Below are positions 11,237-21,628 of a stretch of DNA of 64,000 bases, piece after piece. Location of the stretch: assembly GCA_037893245.1 (NCBI GenBank), contig JBAIAA010000409.1, positions 668,501-732,500 on the forward strand. Direction: 5' to 3'. A program made the translations under genes and the position numbers. Each line of letters starts with the position of its first letter. The stretch's first letter is position 1. This stretch comes from Crossaster papposus (lineage: Eukaryota > Echinodermata > Asteroidea > Velatida > Solasteridae). The notes beneath the pieces were generated by a model. The model made no database searches, was not told the DNA's origin, and was given only the letters and a program-made list of their open reading frames with translations.

Positions 11237-11626
11237 TAGTCCTAAAAGTAAGTCTTCAATATTAACTTCCTGTTCCTAAGGATACAAAAATATTAAAGGC
11301 GTCTCTTCTTGAGATAACATCAACGTATCCTTACATAATACACAAGTACACAATGTAAAGCGCTTATACAATAAAATTGTTATATCAGTGTAATATGGTC
11401 ATTATCACATCAGGTAATTATGCACCGCTTAAATAAAATAGGCTTGTTCTCCTTAACGCAGGTTACTTTTGATACCCAACAAAATAGACTCCTTTTAGTA
11501 CAAACAGTGTTAACTTCCTTAAGTTACTTCACTTAAGTAAATAAGGTACAATTGCAACGGTTTCAACCAGTTTAGATAAATATGCCTGTTAGTAAAAAGC
11601 TTAAATACAAAACAGAAGGAAAACCC

Positions 11627-12724
11627 TTAGTCTAGAATGAAACCGGCTTCGAAGGTAACATCGTAGACCCTCTCGGTGGTGTCTTCTGAGATTTTCACCC
11701 CTCCATGGTAGATGCTGCGTGTCGAGACCTCTCGGAGTCGTACTTTACCGACCATCATCTTCTCCAAGTCGGCCGAACAGGCGGGTTTTGTAGCTTCGGG
11801 ATCGGTGGCACCATTCTATTCTATACACCTTCGATGGCTTGGGAACGAGTGCGTGTGGTATTGCTGTGAGCCCGCGTCCAGTGCGCTCAGTACTTCTGAT
11901 CAGACTCAGCCTACTCCCTTTCAATACATGACTTACATCCAGCTGGCAAGCCCCAGGCTCCGGCGACGGGCTTCCAGTGTTTTCCTGGCCCTTGAACTTG
12001 CTGGTACCCCCTATGTCAAGGCTGTCCTCGCTATCGCTGCTCGTCTCAAACTCCTTTGCCAGCATGCGAAGCATAACTCTTGGTTTTCCCTTGGCAGGTA
12101 TGGACGGAAGAGGTGTGCACGGGGCAGCATCGGCCTCGTCACCCTGACACTGATATATTAGGGAGTTGGATGCTGGTGAAAGGGAAATCAACTGTTCCAG
12201 GGTATTCGTATCCTTGTTGATACTACTTGCTGCCTTCATTGGTGAACCTTTAGGGGTACTCAAAGGTGTCTTCTTCCCGGGTGCATTTTGTGCAGTGGTC
12301 CGCTGTCGCTTGGGCTCCGGAGGTTCCTGCTGCTCCAATGAACTCCGCTTGGAGCCAGCTTCTCTGGGGGTTTCGTTTCAGTGTGCGGGGCTTGCCTTCC
12401 CTCAACCGATCTCCGTGCCTCTCCTGTCCCCGGTTTTGTCAGCCTATAACGCATTTCTGATGTCGTCTCTGCTGGAATGCCGGCTACCTCATCAATCGCA
12501 TAGGGGTGGTGCTCTCTATAATGCACCCCTAAGTTGTCCTTCCGAGTGTAGTGCCTATCACACAGATTACAGAAGTACAAAACCTTAGTTCCATGAGTGT
12601 GTAGATGTTTCTCAAGGCTCTTCTTATAGACAAACGATTCCTCGCAGACATTGCATCGTAGGACCTTGACCTCGTCCCAGTCCTTTGGCCTGGCAAAGTT
12701 TCCCCGCTTGTCCATCTCAAGGCC
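11627..12724 (-). pseudogene. Gypsy B ORF3: spliced C2H2 zinc-finger protein
   Basis: This is an extra gene in the env position, downstream of pol. The minus strand has an acceptor (…TTTATCTTAACAG at 12725) 9 bp before ATG 12715, which suggests expression from a spliced subgenomic RNA. The first 60 codons hold two C2H2 fingers: CNVCEESFVYKKSLEKHLHTH and CNLCDRHYTRKDNLGVHYREH. A Ser/Pro/Lys-rich tail with a nuclear-localisation-like PEPKRQR stretch follows. The frame shifts at a C-run near 12370 and again near 11800. The C-terminal part (MMVGKVRLREVSTRSIYHGG…) ends with a stop at 11627-11629. The intact form would be near 365 residues, with no signal peptide or membrane segment, so it is not an envelope. 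DNA- or RNA-binding regulation of the element is a reasonable guess. Confidence 0.6.
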
Positions 12725-12814
12725 CTGTTAAGATAAAACATTAGCACATTTAATTAAAACATTAAAAGATTAGCACAACAACAAAACAGTGCATGCACCC
12801 TTCCAAGCCCGCCT

Positions 12815-15800
12815 TTACTCTAAGTATCGTTTGGGGCACCTGTGTTCCCTCCTTGGATTCCTCCTTCCTATTAAACTCATTCCCTCAGGGACTACATCAA
12901 ACTCCCTTTCCATTGACTGTGCAATATTTCCTGACCCTTCCACTGTTGGCTGCTCAGCCTGAGGCTCGTTTAGCGACATGGCCCCTATAGGCTCGTCCGG
13001 CGACATGGCCCCTCCAGGCTCGTCCAGCGACATGGCCCCTTCAGGCTCGTGGGGCGACATGGCCTCTACAGGCTCGTGGGGTGACATGGCCTCTACAGGC
13101 TCGTCCAGCGACATGGCCCCTCCAGGCTCGTCCTGCGACATGGCCCCTCCAGGCTCGTCCTGCGACTTAGCCCCTTCAGGCTCGTCCTGCGACTCAGCTT
13201 GGCCTTCAGGCTCGTCCTGTGACTTAGCCCCTTCAGGCTGTACACGTATCCACGGCTCTAGTGGTTTTCCCTTGTATGGTTTCAATCTATCACAGTGTAG
13301 GACTTCAGTTTTTCCCTCACGCCGCTTTTGAATCCTGAATGTTACATCTGAAAGTTTGTCTCTAATTAAATATGGGCCTTCCCATCGACACTCTAGTTTG
13401 GGCGAGATGCCCTTCTTCTTCGCAGGGTTATATTTCCAGACAAACTGACCCGGTAAATAAGCCTCCATGGTCGTCCTCCTGTTGTAATTCAGCTTCTGTC
13501 TCCTAGCGCTTTTTCCGAGCTGCTTTCGGGCCCTGTCATGGGATGCTTGTATCCTTCGTCTCATTTCCATTGGGTAGTCTAGATTTGCTTGATTGCTCTC
13601 CTCCCCAAGTGAAGGTTGTTCTGTAGTCAGGTCTATGGGCAAGTGTATCTCCCTGCCAAACATCATCATGTTTGGACTTTCTCCAGTTGACTCCTGCGGG
13701 GTAGTCCTATACGCCATGGTGGCAAAAGGCAGTTCACGATCCCAGTTCCGCGAGTCTCCAATTTCCTTCATCTGTGTGGCGACGATGTTGACCAATGTGC
13801 GATTAAAGCGTTCCACTAACCCGTCCGACTTCGGATTATATGGTGTTGTTCGTGTCTTGTTGATTCCCAAGATCTCGCATACCTCAGCGATCAGCCTTGA
13901 TTCAAAATTCCTCCCTTGGTCGGTATGCAAGGTTTTCGGGACCCCGAACCTGCATACTATTACTAAATCTTCTACGAACCTTTTGGCGACGGTTTCAGCT
14001 TTGTCATTGGGCAGCGCATATGCCTCAAACCACTTAGTAAAGTAGTCCCGACTACAAGTATGTATCGGTTTCCATCCTCTGTTACCGGAAATGGTCCCAC
14101 AATGTCCATGGCTACACGCTCCATCGGTATCCCCACAAGATGTTGTTGAAGGGGTGCCCTGCTTTTCTTACTCGGAGACTTCCTGCGCGCACAAAGATCA
14201 CATTGCCTGACGAATGATCTTGTATCTGCCGCCAGTCCTGGCCAAAAGAACTTCACCCACACCTTAGCAATTGTCCGTTTGGTGCCAAGGTGTCCACTGG
14301 TTTTTCCTGAGTGTAGTTCCCGCAGAATCCTTTCACGGAGGTCAGGTGGGACAACTGTCTGCCACCGCACTTCATGTCCACTATCTGACTCCCAACGGCG
14401 CACAAGAACTCCTTCTTGTATTTCGAATTGATCCCAATTAAACCAATAATCCTTCCTTATTCCTGATCCTGCTGATACTACCTCCCACTCTGGACGGTGT
14501 ATACCTTTCTCTCTGTGCTTTATGACCCAACCTATAGACTCATCATTGAGTTAAGCATCTCTCCAGTCCTTCAGTGTTGTCTCCGGTAATACTCCCACGA
14601 CGCGCACATATGCTTCCTGCCCCTTCATTTCCTGACTTCGGTCTTCTGGATCCTGATCCCTGCTATGGCTGTCCCGTCCACACTGTGTGCAAGGTCTCCG
14701 AGACAAACTATCTGCATTTTGGTGGGACCTGCTCGCACGATGTACAATTTCAAAGTCGTATTCTCCTAAGACCTCTAACCATCTCGCTACCTGCCCTGAA
14801 GGATCCTTAAAATTTGTGAGCCACCTCAAGGCTCCATGGTCCGTCCTTATCGTAATCCGTCGACCATATATGTATGGCCGGAATTGCTTCACAAAGGTGA
14901 CCACTGCCAGAAGTTCTCGTCTAGTTACACAGTAATTCTGTTCTGGCTTCTTAAGGACCTTACTGGCGTAGGCAATAACATGCTCCTTGTCATCCAGTCG
15001 TTGTGACAAAACTCCCCCTATCCCGGTGGCACTCGCGTCCGTGTCAAGAATAAGGTCACTATCTGGCTGCATGTATGTGAGGATGGGAGCCCTGGTTAGT
15101 CGTCCCTTTAGCTCATCAAAGGATTCCTGACATTCGGCAGTCCAGTTAAACTCCCTGCACTTTTCAGTCAACCCATGCAGTGGCTTTGCGACTGTAGCAA
15201 AACCTTCAACGAATCTCCTATAATATGACCCTAACCCTAGGAAGCTACGAACCTCCTTCATCGATTGGGGTACCGGCCACTCCTTTACAACTCGAATCTT
15301 TTCCTGGTCCGTTCCGATCCCCTCTTGCGATACAATATGACCTAGGTACCGAACCTTCCGCTTAAAGAGGTCACACTTCTTTGGTTTTAACTTCAATCCT
15401 GCGTCCAAGAGACGCTGAAACACTGCCTCCAGGCGGCCAATCGCTTCGGGAATGGACCTTCCAAAGACTATCACATCGTCCAAATAAACCAAAAGAGTTT
15501 CCCAGTGAAGGCCATTCAGCACGCGCTCCATGAGCCTCTCAAACGTGGAGGGGGCATTACACAGACCAAAGGGCATGACACGCCACTTGTATAGTCCTCC
15601 CCTAACAACGAAGGCAGACTTTTCTTGAGCATCAGGATCCAGGCCCACCTGCCAGTATCCAGAGGCCAAGTCTAAGGTTGAAAACCACTGCACCAGAAAG
15701 GGCATCAAGGAAATCATCATTCCTGGGGATTGGATACGCGTCTTTGATAGTTAGTTTATTTAGCCTCCGATAATCTATACAAAGCCTCTTTGTGCCTCGC

Positions 15801-16705
15801 ATCTCCTGTATCGATTTTATGCGTGACCATCTCCGTTCTTCCGATATCTCCAGCCCCCTTAGAGAATAGTCCCTTAAATTTGCACAATAGGCGTGCAATC
15901 TCCCCATGGTACTCCAGAGGTACCCCGTCAATGGCTCTTTGGTACAGATCCTCAACATGTTCTGGTACCGGTTCAAGAGGCCTCGCAGCTTCTGTGTGTT
16001 GACCTTCCTCTACGTCCTCCTCTCTCACCGAAGCTAGGTATCCAGCCACACTCCCTTCCTTTACAACACATGTGCGTCTTCCTGGGTTAAACACTCGAAT
16101 TGGTAACCCGTTATCTGAGGCTTTACCAAGAGTCTAGCTACTATGAGTCCCTTGGCCGCAATTTCACTCCCTTCGGCAGGTTCCATCAGTCCTAGCCCAG
16201 AAAATCCTGCTGCAACTCTCCCAGTTACTAGGGCTTCGTGTCCTGCAGGCACCGTGATTGTTTCCTGGACAACGACTCTAGCACACAGATTTGCCCCTTC
16301 CTTGTTCATACACTGGATCCTTTCCCCGTTAAGATCCAGCACGGAGTCTCCAAAATCCAATTTTCCGTTAGTGGGTCTAAGAAAATCCATTCCTATTATC
16401 CCTTCTGGGCTCCCGTCAACGCTGTACAGTTTCCCTCCACTTGTTGTGAGTACCGGCCGTGCCTGGGGTTCCATACTGTTATATAAGGCTGTCGACACGA
16501 CAGTATCAGTTGCACCCGTATCAATTAACAAATGGGCCTTTCGTCCTCTGATATCCGCAGACACGTACAGTCCCCCCATTTGTCGAGAGTTTCCAAGAGT
16601 CTCTGCTTTTGATTTTACCTGCTCACTAACACGGGCTTGTGTTCGTCCTCCACTTCCTACGTTGCTTGGCCCTGCAGGGTCTCTGGCAGCCTTCCCATGG
16701 ACCAC
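12815..16705 (-). pseudogene. pol: Gypsy B protease-RT-RNase H-integrase
   Basis: Reading leftward: protease with LLIDTGATD near 16520 (frame 16061-16705), linker (15756-16094), RT and RNase H (14551-15720), zinc H2C2 and start of integrase (13972-14403), integrase core and tail (12815-13930). RT has the catalytic YLDD near 15480; RNase H has LDTDASATGIGG; integrase has HTDQG and GLVERFNRT. Three defects are visible. Frame changes occur at about 16080, 15700 and 13950. In addition the RT start is missing about 40 codons: THKIDTGDA joins straight to the GTKRLCIDYRRLNK block near 15800. The C-terminus adds a nine-residue DEPxGAMSx repeat. Gypsy identity is secure; enzymatic function is lost. 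Confidence 0.85.
12960..13250 (-). repeat. 27 bp repeats in Gypsy B pol tail
   Basis: About eleven in-frame units encode DEPGGAMSQ and variants (HEPVEAMSP, DEPEGAKSQ) after the integrase tail. They are acidic and probably unstructured. The plus-strand frame through the same stretch is open only because of the repeat. Confidence 0.8.
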
Positions 16706-18751
16706 TGGGTCGGCTGGGTGCCGTTTCCCGGCCTCATTGTTCTCCTTTCTTTTGGTTCAGGACAGTCTCTGGCGAAATGGCCCTTGTGTTTGCAGTTGTG
16801 GCATACGTCTTCTGCACATGCTTTGCGGCAGCCAAACCTGGCTTGTCTCCCGCCAAAGTCTTTGTATGGTGCTACTTCAGTCGCCTCTGTTCTTTCCTGC
16901 AAAATTGCATACATATTTCTAATTGCATGGCTCATCTCCTCCCGATTTTGCTGGATATCTTTTCTCAGACCCGCCATCGTCAAGTTCCCTTCTGTCTCTA
17001 TCAATCTGGCGTACTTCTTTAACTTGTCTCCTGCCCTTCGTTCTTCTGTTCCAAGGAAGCTCTCGGTGGCCAAGGCAGCCTTGATTGAGTTATCTAGCGT
17101 ATCCGGTTGTGACCTAAATATTCCCTCTCTGATAGCTCGGTCGGTGATCGCATCCATGTAGTGTCCCTTGGCAAGGCGCTCCCTACTTTTATCTGAAAAC
17201 TCCGGGTACGCCAGCGCTGATAACTCCCGTACACTCAGTCCTAGACTTGATCCAAGTCGGGATTCTGTGGTAACATTGCTCATGGTCATCCACACCGTGC
17301 GCCTCGCGTCACGTCTACGCTCATCAGTAGCGCGCCCTCATGCGCCGCCCATGCTTATGTGTGGTTCAGAAATCCCGACTTGACGAATCTGCCAAACGTT
17401 TGTACACAACCTACGAGCTCATCTACCGAAAACGGTAGCGGCCAATCAAATTGCAGAGTTGTATAAATTAGCATATATCTGCAATAATATGAACTTTGAC
17501 CCAGTTGTGTGACGGACGTACGTGTGTGCACACATAGTGTACATTATGTGTACATGTACAAACGGTTTATATAGTCTAGCTATCGTGTACATTTTCCGGC
17601 CGTTAAGTTTGCACTATACCGCACTCCAACTAAATAAACGAAGTATGGACGCAGTTATTGAATTTGAAAAAGGCATCAAAGTGTACTAGTGTCAGTACTG
17701 CCTACTATTCCTCCATAGTCCGTTAGCGGTCTAGCTAGTCCGTACTCCGATTGGTGGACTTATTTGGCATACATCGCGCATAACCATGTGATGCGTATGC
17801 AAATAATTTATGAATAACTACATATCACCGCGGGGGGTTTGATAGGCCGATCCGTCAAGTCGGATTTACTGCACTGACATGATGACATCACGTTGGTGCC
17901 GATCGCGGAACGACAACCAGATGAGGGCGCCCTTTATCTAGGCCAACAAAGCATGCACATAATTATTCGGCCGGATTGACGAAAGCAAATTGGTAGTCTT
18001 AACTCCATAGTAAGTCCGACTTGGGTCAAGTCTAACTCAGTCCCAGTTCCTGCAGGCTTTCTGTTTCCCCTTGCTTGCGATGGCGTAGTTCCATCAAATG
18101 AAAGTCTGCCTGCTGGCCCGGTCCAAATCTCTGGTCCAGTCGATGGAAAAGCTCCTTGAGTGAAGGCTCCCTGTCACCCGACTGGCGCCCGAGTACCTTT
18201 AAGGCAGGGCCCTGAAGGCTTGCCGCCAGAAATACGGCTGCCTGTTTGTCCTCCCAGCCATTTGCCTTACAACAGGCCTTAAAATGATCCTTGTAGTCCT
18301 TCCATGGGACTTTTCCAGTAAACCTGTCAGGGCATATGTTTGGCCTCTTCAAACCACCATCTTCCGGTGCCGCTGTTTCCGTGGCCAGTGCTGCCAACTT
18401 GCCCTCGTCTATTTCCGCTGCTGGTTGATCTATTGTGGTTGAACCGTCCCTCTCTCCTTCTGTCGTCGTTGCAGTTGTGTTGACCGGAGTTTGAAATCCC
18501 GTCTGTGGAGTTGTCCTGAATGTACTGGAGACTGTTGGGCTTGGTGTATTCATAAACAACCCCACGGAGCTCATCCATTCAGGGTTCCGTTGGCTCTCTC
18601 CGTCCTGCAACAGAGACCGCATCCTGGTAAGCTCCTCCCCGAGATTTCTCCTATCATCAAGTAGCTTCCGTAACATTGTCTCTCCTCTGTCCGCCTCAAT
18701 CCCAAGGGCAGCTATCTCCTCCTCCAGTAGTTTTACGTCCCGAGTGTCCAT
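16657..18751 (-). pseudogene. gag: Gypsy B gag, split by a MITE
   Basis: Gag of element B starts at 18751 (MDTRDVKLLEEEIAALGIEA), about 90 bp inside the primer binding site. The N-terminal part has a coiled-coil-like segment, a Ser/Thr-rich linker and a capsid-like block (PDRFTGKVPWKDYKDHFKAC), and runs to 18035. A 793 bp MITE follows, and the frame resumes at 17241 (SVRELSALAYPEFSDKSRE). A CX2CX4HX4C knuckle (CHNCKHKGHFARDC) lies near 16790. Apart from the MITE the frame appears open. It overlaps the protease frame by about 50 bp. Confidence 0.8.
17242..18034. mobile_element. 793 bp MITE with 9 bp TSD in Gypsy B gag
   Basis: The ends are inverted repeats TAGACTTGATCCAAGTCGG (left) and its near-complement (right, one difference). 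ACTCAGTCC is duplicated at 17233-17241 and 18035-18043. The terminal repeat is itself nearly palindromic (GACTTG-CAAGTC). No ORF. A 9 bp duplication fits Mutator-like elements. The MITE at 50827-51466 has the same architecture. Confidence 0.85.
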
Positions 18752-18840
18752 AGTCAGTGTTCTGCGTCCCTAGCGTCCGTCAATACATTTATCGCTAGGA
18801 TTGCTTAAATTAAATTAATGAGAAGAATGTGATACGCCGA

Positions 18841-18858
18841 ATCCCACTTCTGACACCA
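18841..18858 (-). promoter_or_regulatory. Primer binding site of Gypsy B
   Basis: The minus strand reads TGGTGTCAGAAGTGGGAT one base after the LTR end CGCCACA. It is complementary to a leucine tRNA 3' end, with one mismatch to the usual CAGGAG form. Confidence 0.8.
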
Positions 18859-18859
18859 A

Positions 18860-19394
18860 TGTGGCGAACCTACTTTCCTTGACAGTCTCAAGAACTCTCC
18901 GGACTATTTGGATAGACTCATCCTTTTTATCAAGTTCTACTGCTTTGCGATAGTCCTCGAAACTCTCTCTGAAGAAGGTCCAGTTATTTGCAAGATCACC
19001 CCCTTTACAGTTCATGGCTCCTGGCGGTGGAATTTGGTAGGCCGCCATCATGTATAAACACAGTTGTGTATCGCTATTCACTGTGTAAAATGTACTTGTA
19101 CACTGCAATGTACTGTTCGTATGCATGCACACAGTCACTGAAAATTCGGAAGTTCAGTCTCATCTTACCTCCGAAAAATCTCTCTTTTTTGCAGTTGAAG
19201 GCTGGCTACTCCAACATTCACAGTATACTCAATCGAATCTCTGACATTTTGTGCACATATCAGTCCACTTCTGACACCATGTTACGTGGTTCTATTTATG
19301 ATTGGGGCTTGGAAAGACGACACTTATTCAGACAGTATTCTGACTAACAACTGTGTATTCTGAACTCCTGCAACTTCATGTCTGGTTAACATAG
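18860..19394 (-). repeat. Rearranged LTR start: 45 bp of B LTR plus a copy of A
   Basis: 18860-18904 is the first 45 bp of the B LTR. At 18905 it switches to a 490 bp segment that matches 2721-3208 almost perfectly: element A gag start, primer site and LTR. At 19395 the complete B LTR starts again. The copied block thus equals the DNA that flanks B's other LTR. Confidence 0.85.
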
Positions 19395-21105
19395 TGTGGC
19401 GAACCTACTTTCCTTGACAGTCTCAAGAACTCTCCAGACGAGCGGCAGTCCAGATAGTCCTAGGGCGATTATTCGTTTGGTAACTGTTGATGATGATCAT
19501 GCATTTGTAAAGCGCCATCTATCTAGTTGCCTATTCCGAGGCGCTGCCAGGAACACCGGGGCGAACCCCTTCTCTTAGCGAAGAGTGTTACTGGGTTCTT
19601 TTACGTGCATTACACAACGCACGGGACCTACAGCTTTACGTCCCATCCGAAGGACGAAGCAATAGTTGTTTAATTGCCTTGCTTAAGGACACACGTGTCG
19701 ACACCGGGACTCGAACCCACGCTCTGCGGAACAGAAAACCGAGTTTTTAACCGCCCGACCACGACACTCCACCCGTCTGTCGCCGCACGTAACACAATCT
19801 TCCCGGAACCTATATTAGGCGCGAAATCTAGCAACAAGGCAACGCGAACCCGGACTTCCCTACACGGACAACTGACCAGACGTCAAAATAACTGGACACA
19901 AGTACCATCACAACTAACTTTAACTGCCTCTTTAATTCCAATACAATCACTGTATGTCCCTCTCTTTATTGTGATAATCAATGTGAGACTAATGCTTAAA
20001 GGGAAGGGGTTTCCTTAAAGAGTTGTTCGAGGGGACAAGGAAATGGAATTACTTTAGGGAAGGGATTTCTTTAAGGAAGGGGTTTCTTTAAGCGAGTTGA
20101 CCCTCGTGAGATCTCCCGAAGGCAGATATCGATCCTCCAATTGAGCTCGATCCTCCGTCTCCCGCGAGGCTGCCGTCAACCAGTGCTTTAGGGCCCAGTT
20201 CCTGAAAGCGAGGTGACCCTCGTGAGGTCTTCCGAAGGCAGATATCGATCCTCCAATTGAGCTCGATCCTCCGTCTCCCGCAAGGCAGCCGTCAACCAGT
20301 GCTCCAGGGAATGAGATTCCTTAAGTTCAGGGGATTTCTTAAGGTAAGGGGATTCCTTAAGTGGAGGGGATTCCTTAAGTTGAGGGGATTCCTTAAGTTG
20401 AGGGGATTCCTTAAGTTGAGGGGATTCCTTAAGGTGAGGGGATTCCTTAAGGTGAGGGGATTCCTTAAGGTGAGGGGGTTCCTTAAGGTAAGGCAACTAC
20501 TTCGGTGAAGGGAACTAACAGGTAATCCTTCTAGAATCCACCATAGGGCCTAAACTAGTGATTTATTAAGAGGATCTGCTCGTAGGGCTAGGAAATTGAA
20601 GTGGGGGAATTTACACACGGGGATAAGTTTTATTATCGAGTTATTTAGCTAGACATAAACACGACAACCTCGAATATCACATATGCCTGAGCTACCACCA
20701 GGAACAACAGAGAAGTAGGGTGTGCAACGAAGTGAACTGTTTGTGCTCCGCAAATCTCTTCAAGTCCCACGATTAGCTTTAAGTAAACTAGTAGATAACA
20801 CCCAACTACTGAAAATACATCTCAACACTCACGATCAAGTACAGTAAGCGATGCCGACGTCCACAATTTGCTGCTGATCTCCGGTCCTGGCCCGAGTCGC
20901 TCCGTGAGAACGCAACACTGTAGCTTCTCAATATAACGTCAGCACGTGCACATCAAACACGATCGACGCGTACTGATCCCCGGCTCGACTCGTTCCACTG
21001 TGCGCAACACTCGCTTTTATACCCGCTTCTAAAAATAGCACAGACTAACTATGGCGCGCCAAAGCATCCAAATAACGGAGCACCTATGTATTGCATTTCG
21101 CTACA
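19395..21105 (-). repeat. 5' LTR of Gypsy B, with SINE
   Basis: This is a complete LTR matching 3209-4633, enlarged by a 287 bp SINE at 19488-19774. The internal 116 bp and 18 bp repeats are retained. TSD ATAG follows at 21106. A TATA-like or start signal could not be placed with confidence. Confidence 0.85.
19488..19774 (-). mobile_element. tRNA-derived SINE in Gypsy B 5' LTR
   Basis: On the minus strand the head has a box A-like TGGTCGGGCGG (19751-19761) and a box B GGGTTCGAGTCCC (19706-19718), the internal RNA polymerase III promoter of a tRNA. A body with GGACGTAAAGCTGTAGGTCC and GCACGTAAAAGAACCC follows, then a (TCA)n tail, typical of invertebrate SINEs. The other LTR lacks it, which gives exact ends. 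The duplicated flank is only about 2 bp by eye. Confidence 0.85.
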
Positions 21106-21109
21106 ATAG

Positions 21110-21395
21110 CAACACATTATAGAGGGCGCTATACAGTTTAAGTGGTGTTTCAGAGTGAACTCTTATATCCCAGACATAACTATAGGGTTAAACCTCAGGG
21201 GCAGCTGCGATAAAGTCTATTTTCACCGCCGTTTTTATGTTTAAAATAATTGGTACCAATTGCATTAGGCCCAAGATAAAAGCGAACAAAACTTGGGGGG
21301 AAAGTATTTCCGACGCGGTTTTGAATTCCGACCTTTTATTTCACTATTTTACGATATACATGTACAATATATATTACGTATTATATGGTGGCGCC
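21110..21395. repeat. Probable remainder of Gypsy A LTR
   Basis: The sequence right of B's target duplication should continue the element A LTR, interrupted at 3208. It contains AGAGGGCGCTATACAG and no ORF. The outer LTR end could not be identified, so the assignment rests on insertion logic alone. Confidence 0.4.
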
Positions 21396-21628
21396 GGTCG
21401 ATTTCACAAAGAGTTAGGACTCGTCTTATCCCGAGTTAGGACGAGTTACTCGTCCTAACTTAGGACGCGTCTTAGGAACGATTTCACAAAAGATAAAAAG
21501 GGTTTAACGTGTCCTAATTACCTTGGAAACGGCCTGGAACCCGTCTTAACTTAGGACCGGTATGAGGGTCGTCCTAGCGCATGATTTTGTGTATATTCGC
21601 ACGTTGACGGATATTACTTGACGGTAAA

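Larger units (their letters stand above)
3209..21105 (-). mobile_element. Ty3/Gypsy retrotransposon B with nested insertions
   Basis: This is a full-length minus-strand element: 3' LTR 3209-4633, polypurine tract 4634-4649, DNA transposon D1 (4821-11236), a zinc-finger ORF3 (11627-12724), pro-pol (12815-16705), gag (16657-18751), primer binding site 18841-18858 and 5' LTR 18860-21105. The flanks carry the same 4 bp, ATAG (3205-3208 and 21106-21109), as expected of a Gypsy target duplication. Both LTRs read TGTGGCGAAC…CGCTACA and are very similar, so insertion was fairly recent. Pol nonetheless has a deletion and frameshifts. The stretches 4650-4820, 11237-11626 and 18752-18840 hold only untranslated sequence. 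The element sits in the LTR of element A. Confidence 0.85.

Noticed and set aside
12978-13331. Plus-strand frame with repeated GSSxDMAPP units
   Set aside because: Antisense of the 27 bp repeat in the Gypsy B pol tail.
19693-19774. A functional tRNA gene
   Set aside because: Box A and B are present, but the sequence continues into a SINE body and a (TCA)n tail, and it is an insertion absent from the other LTR.
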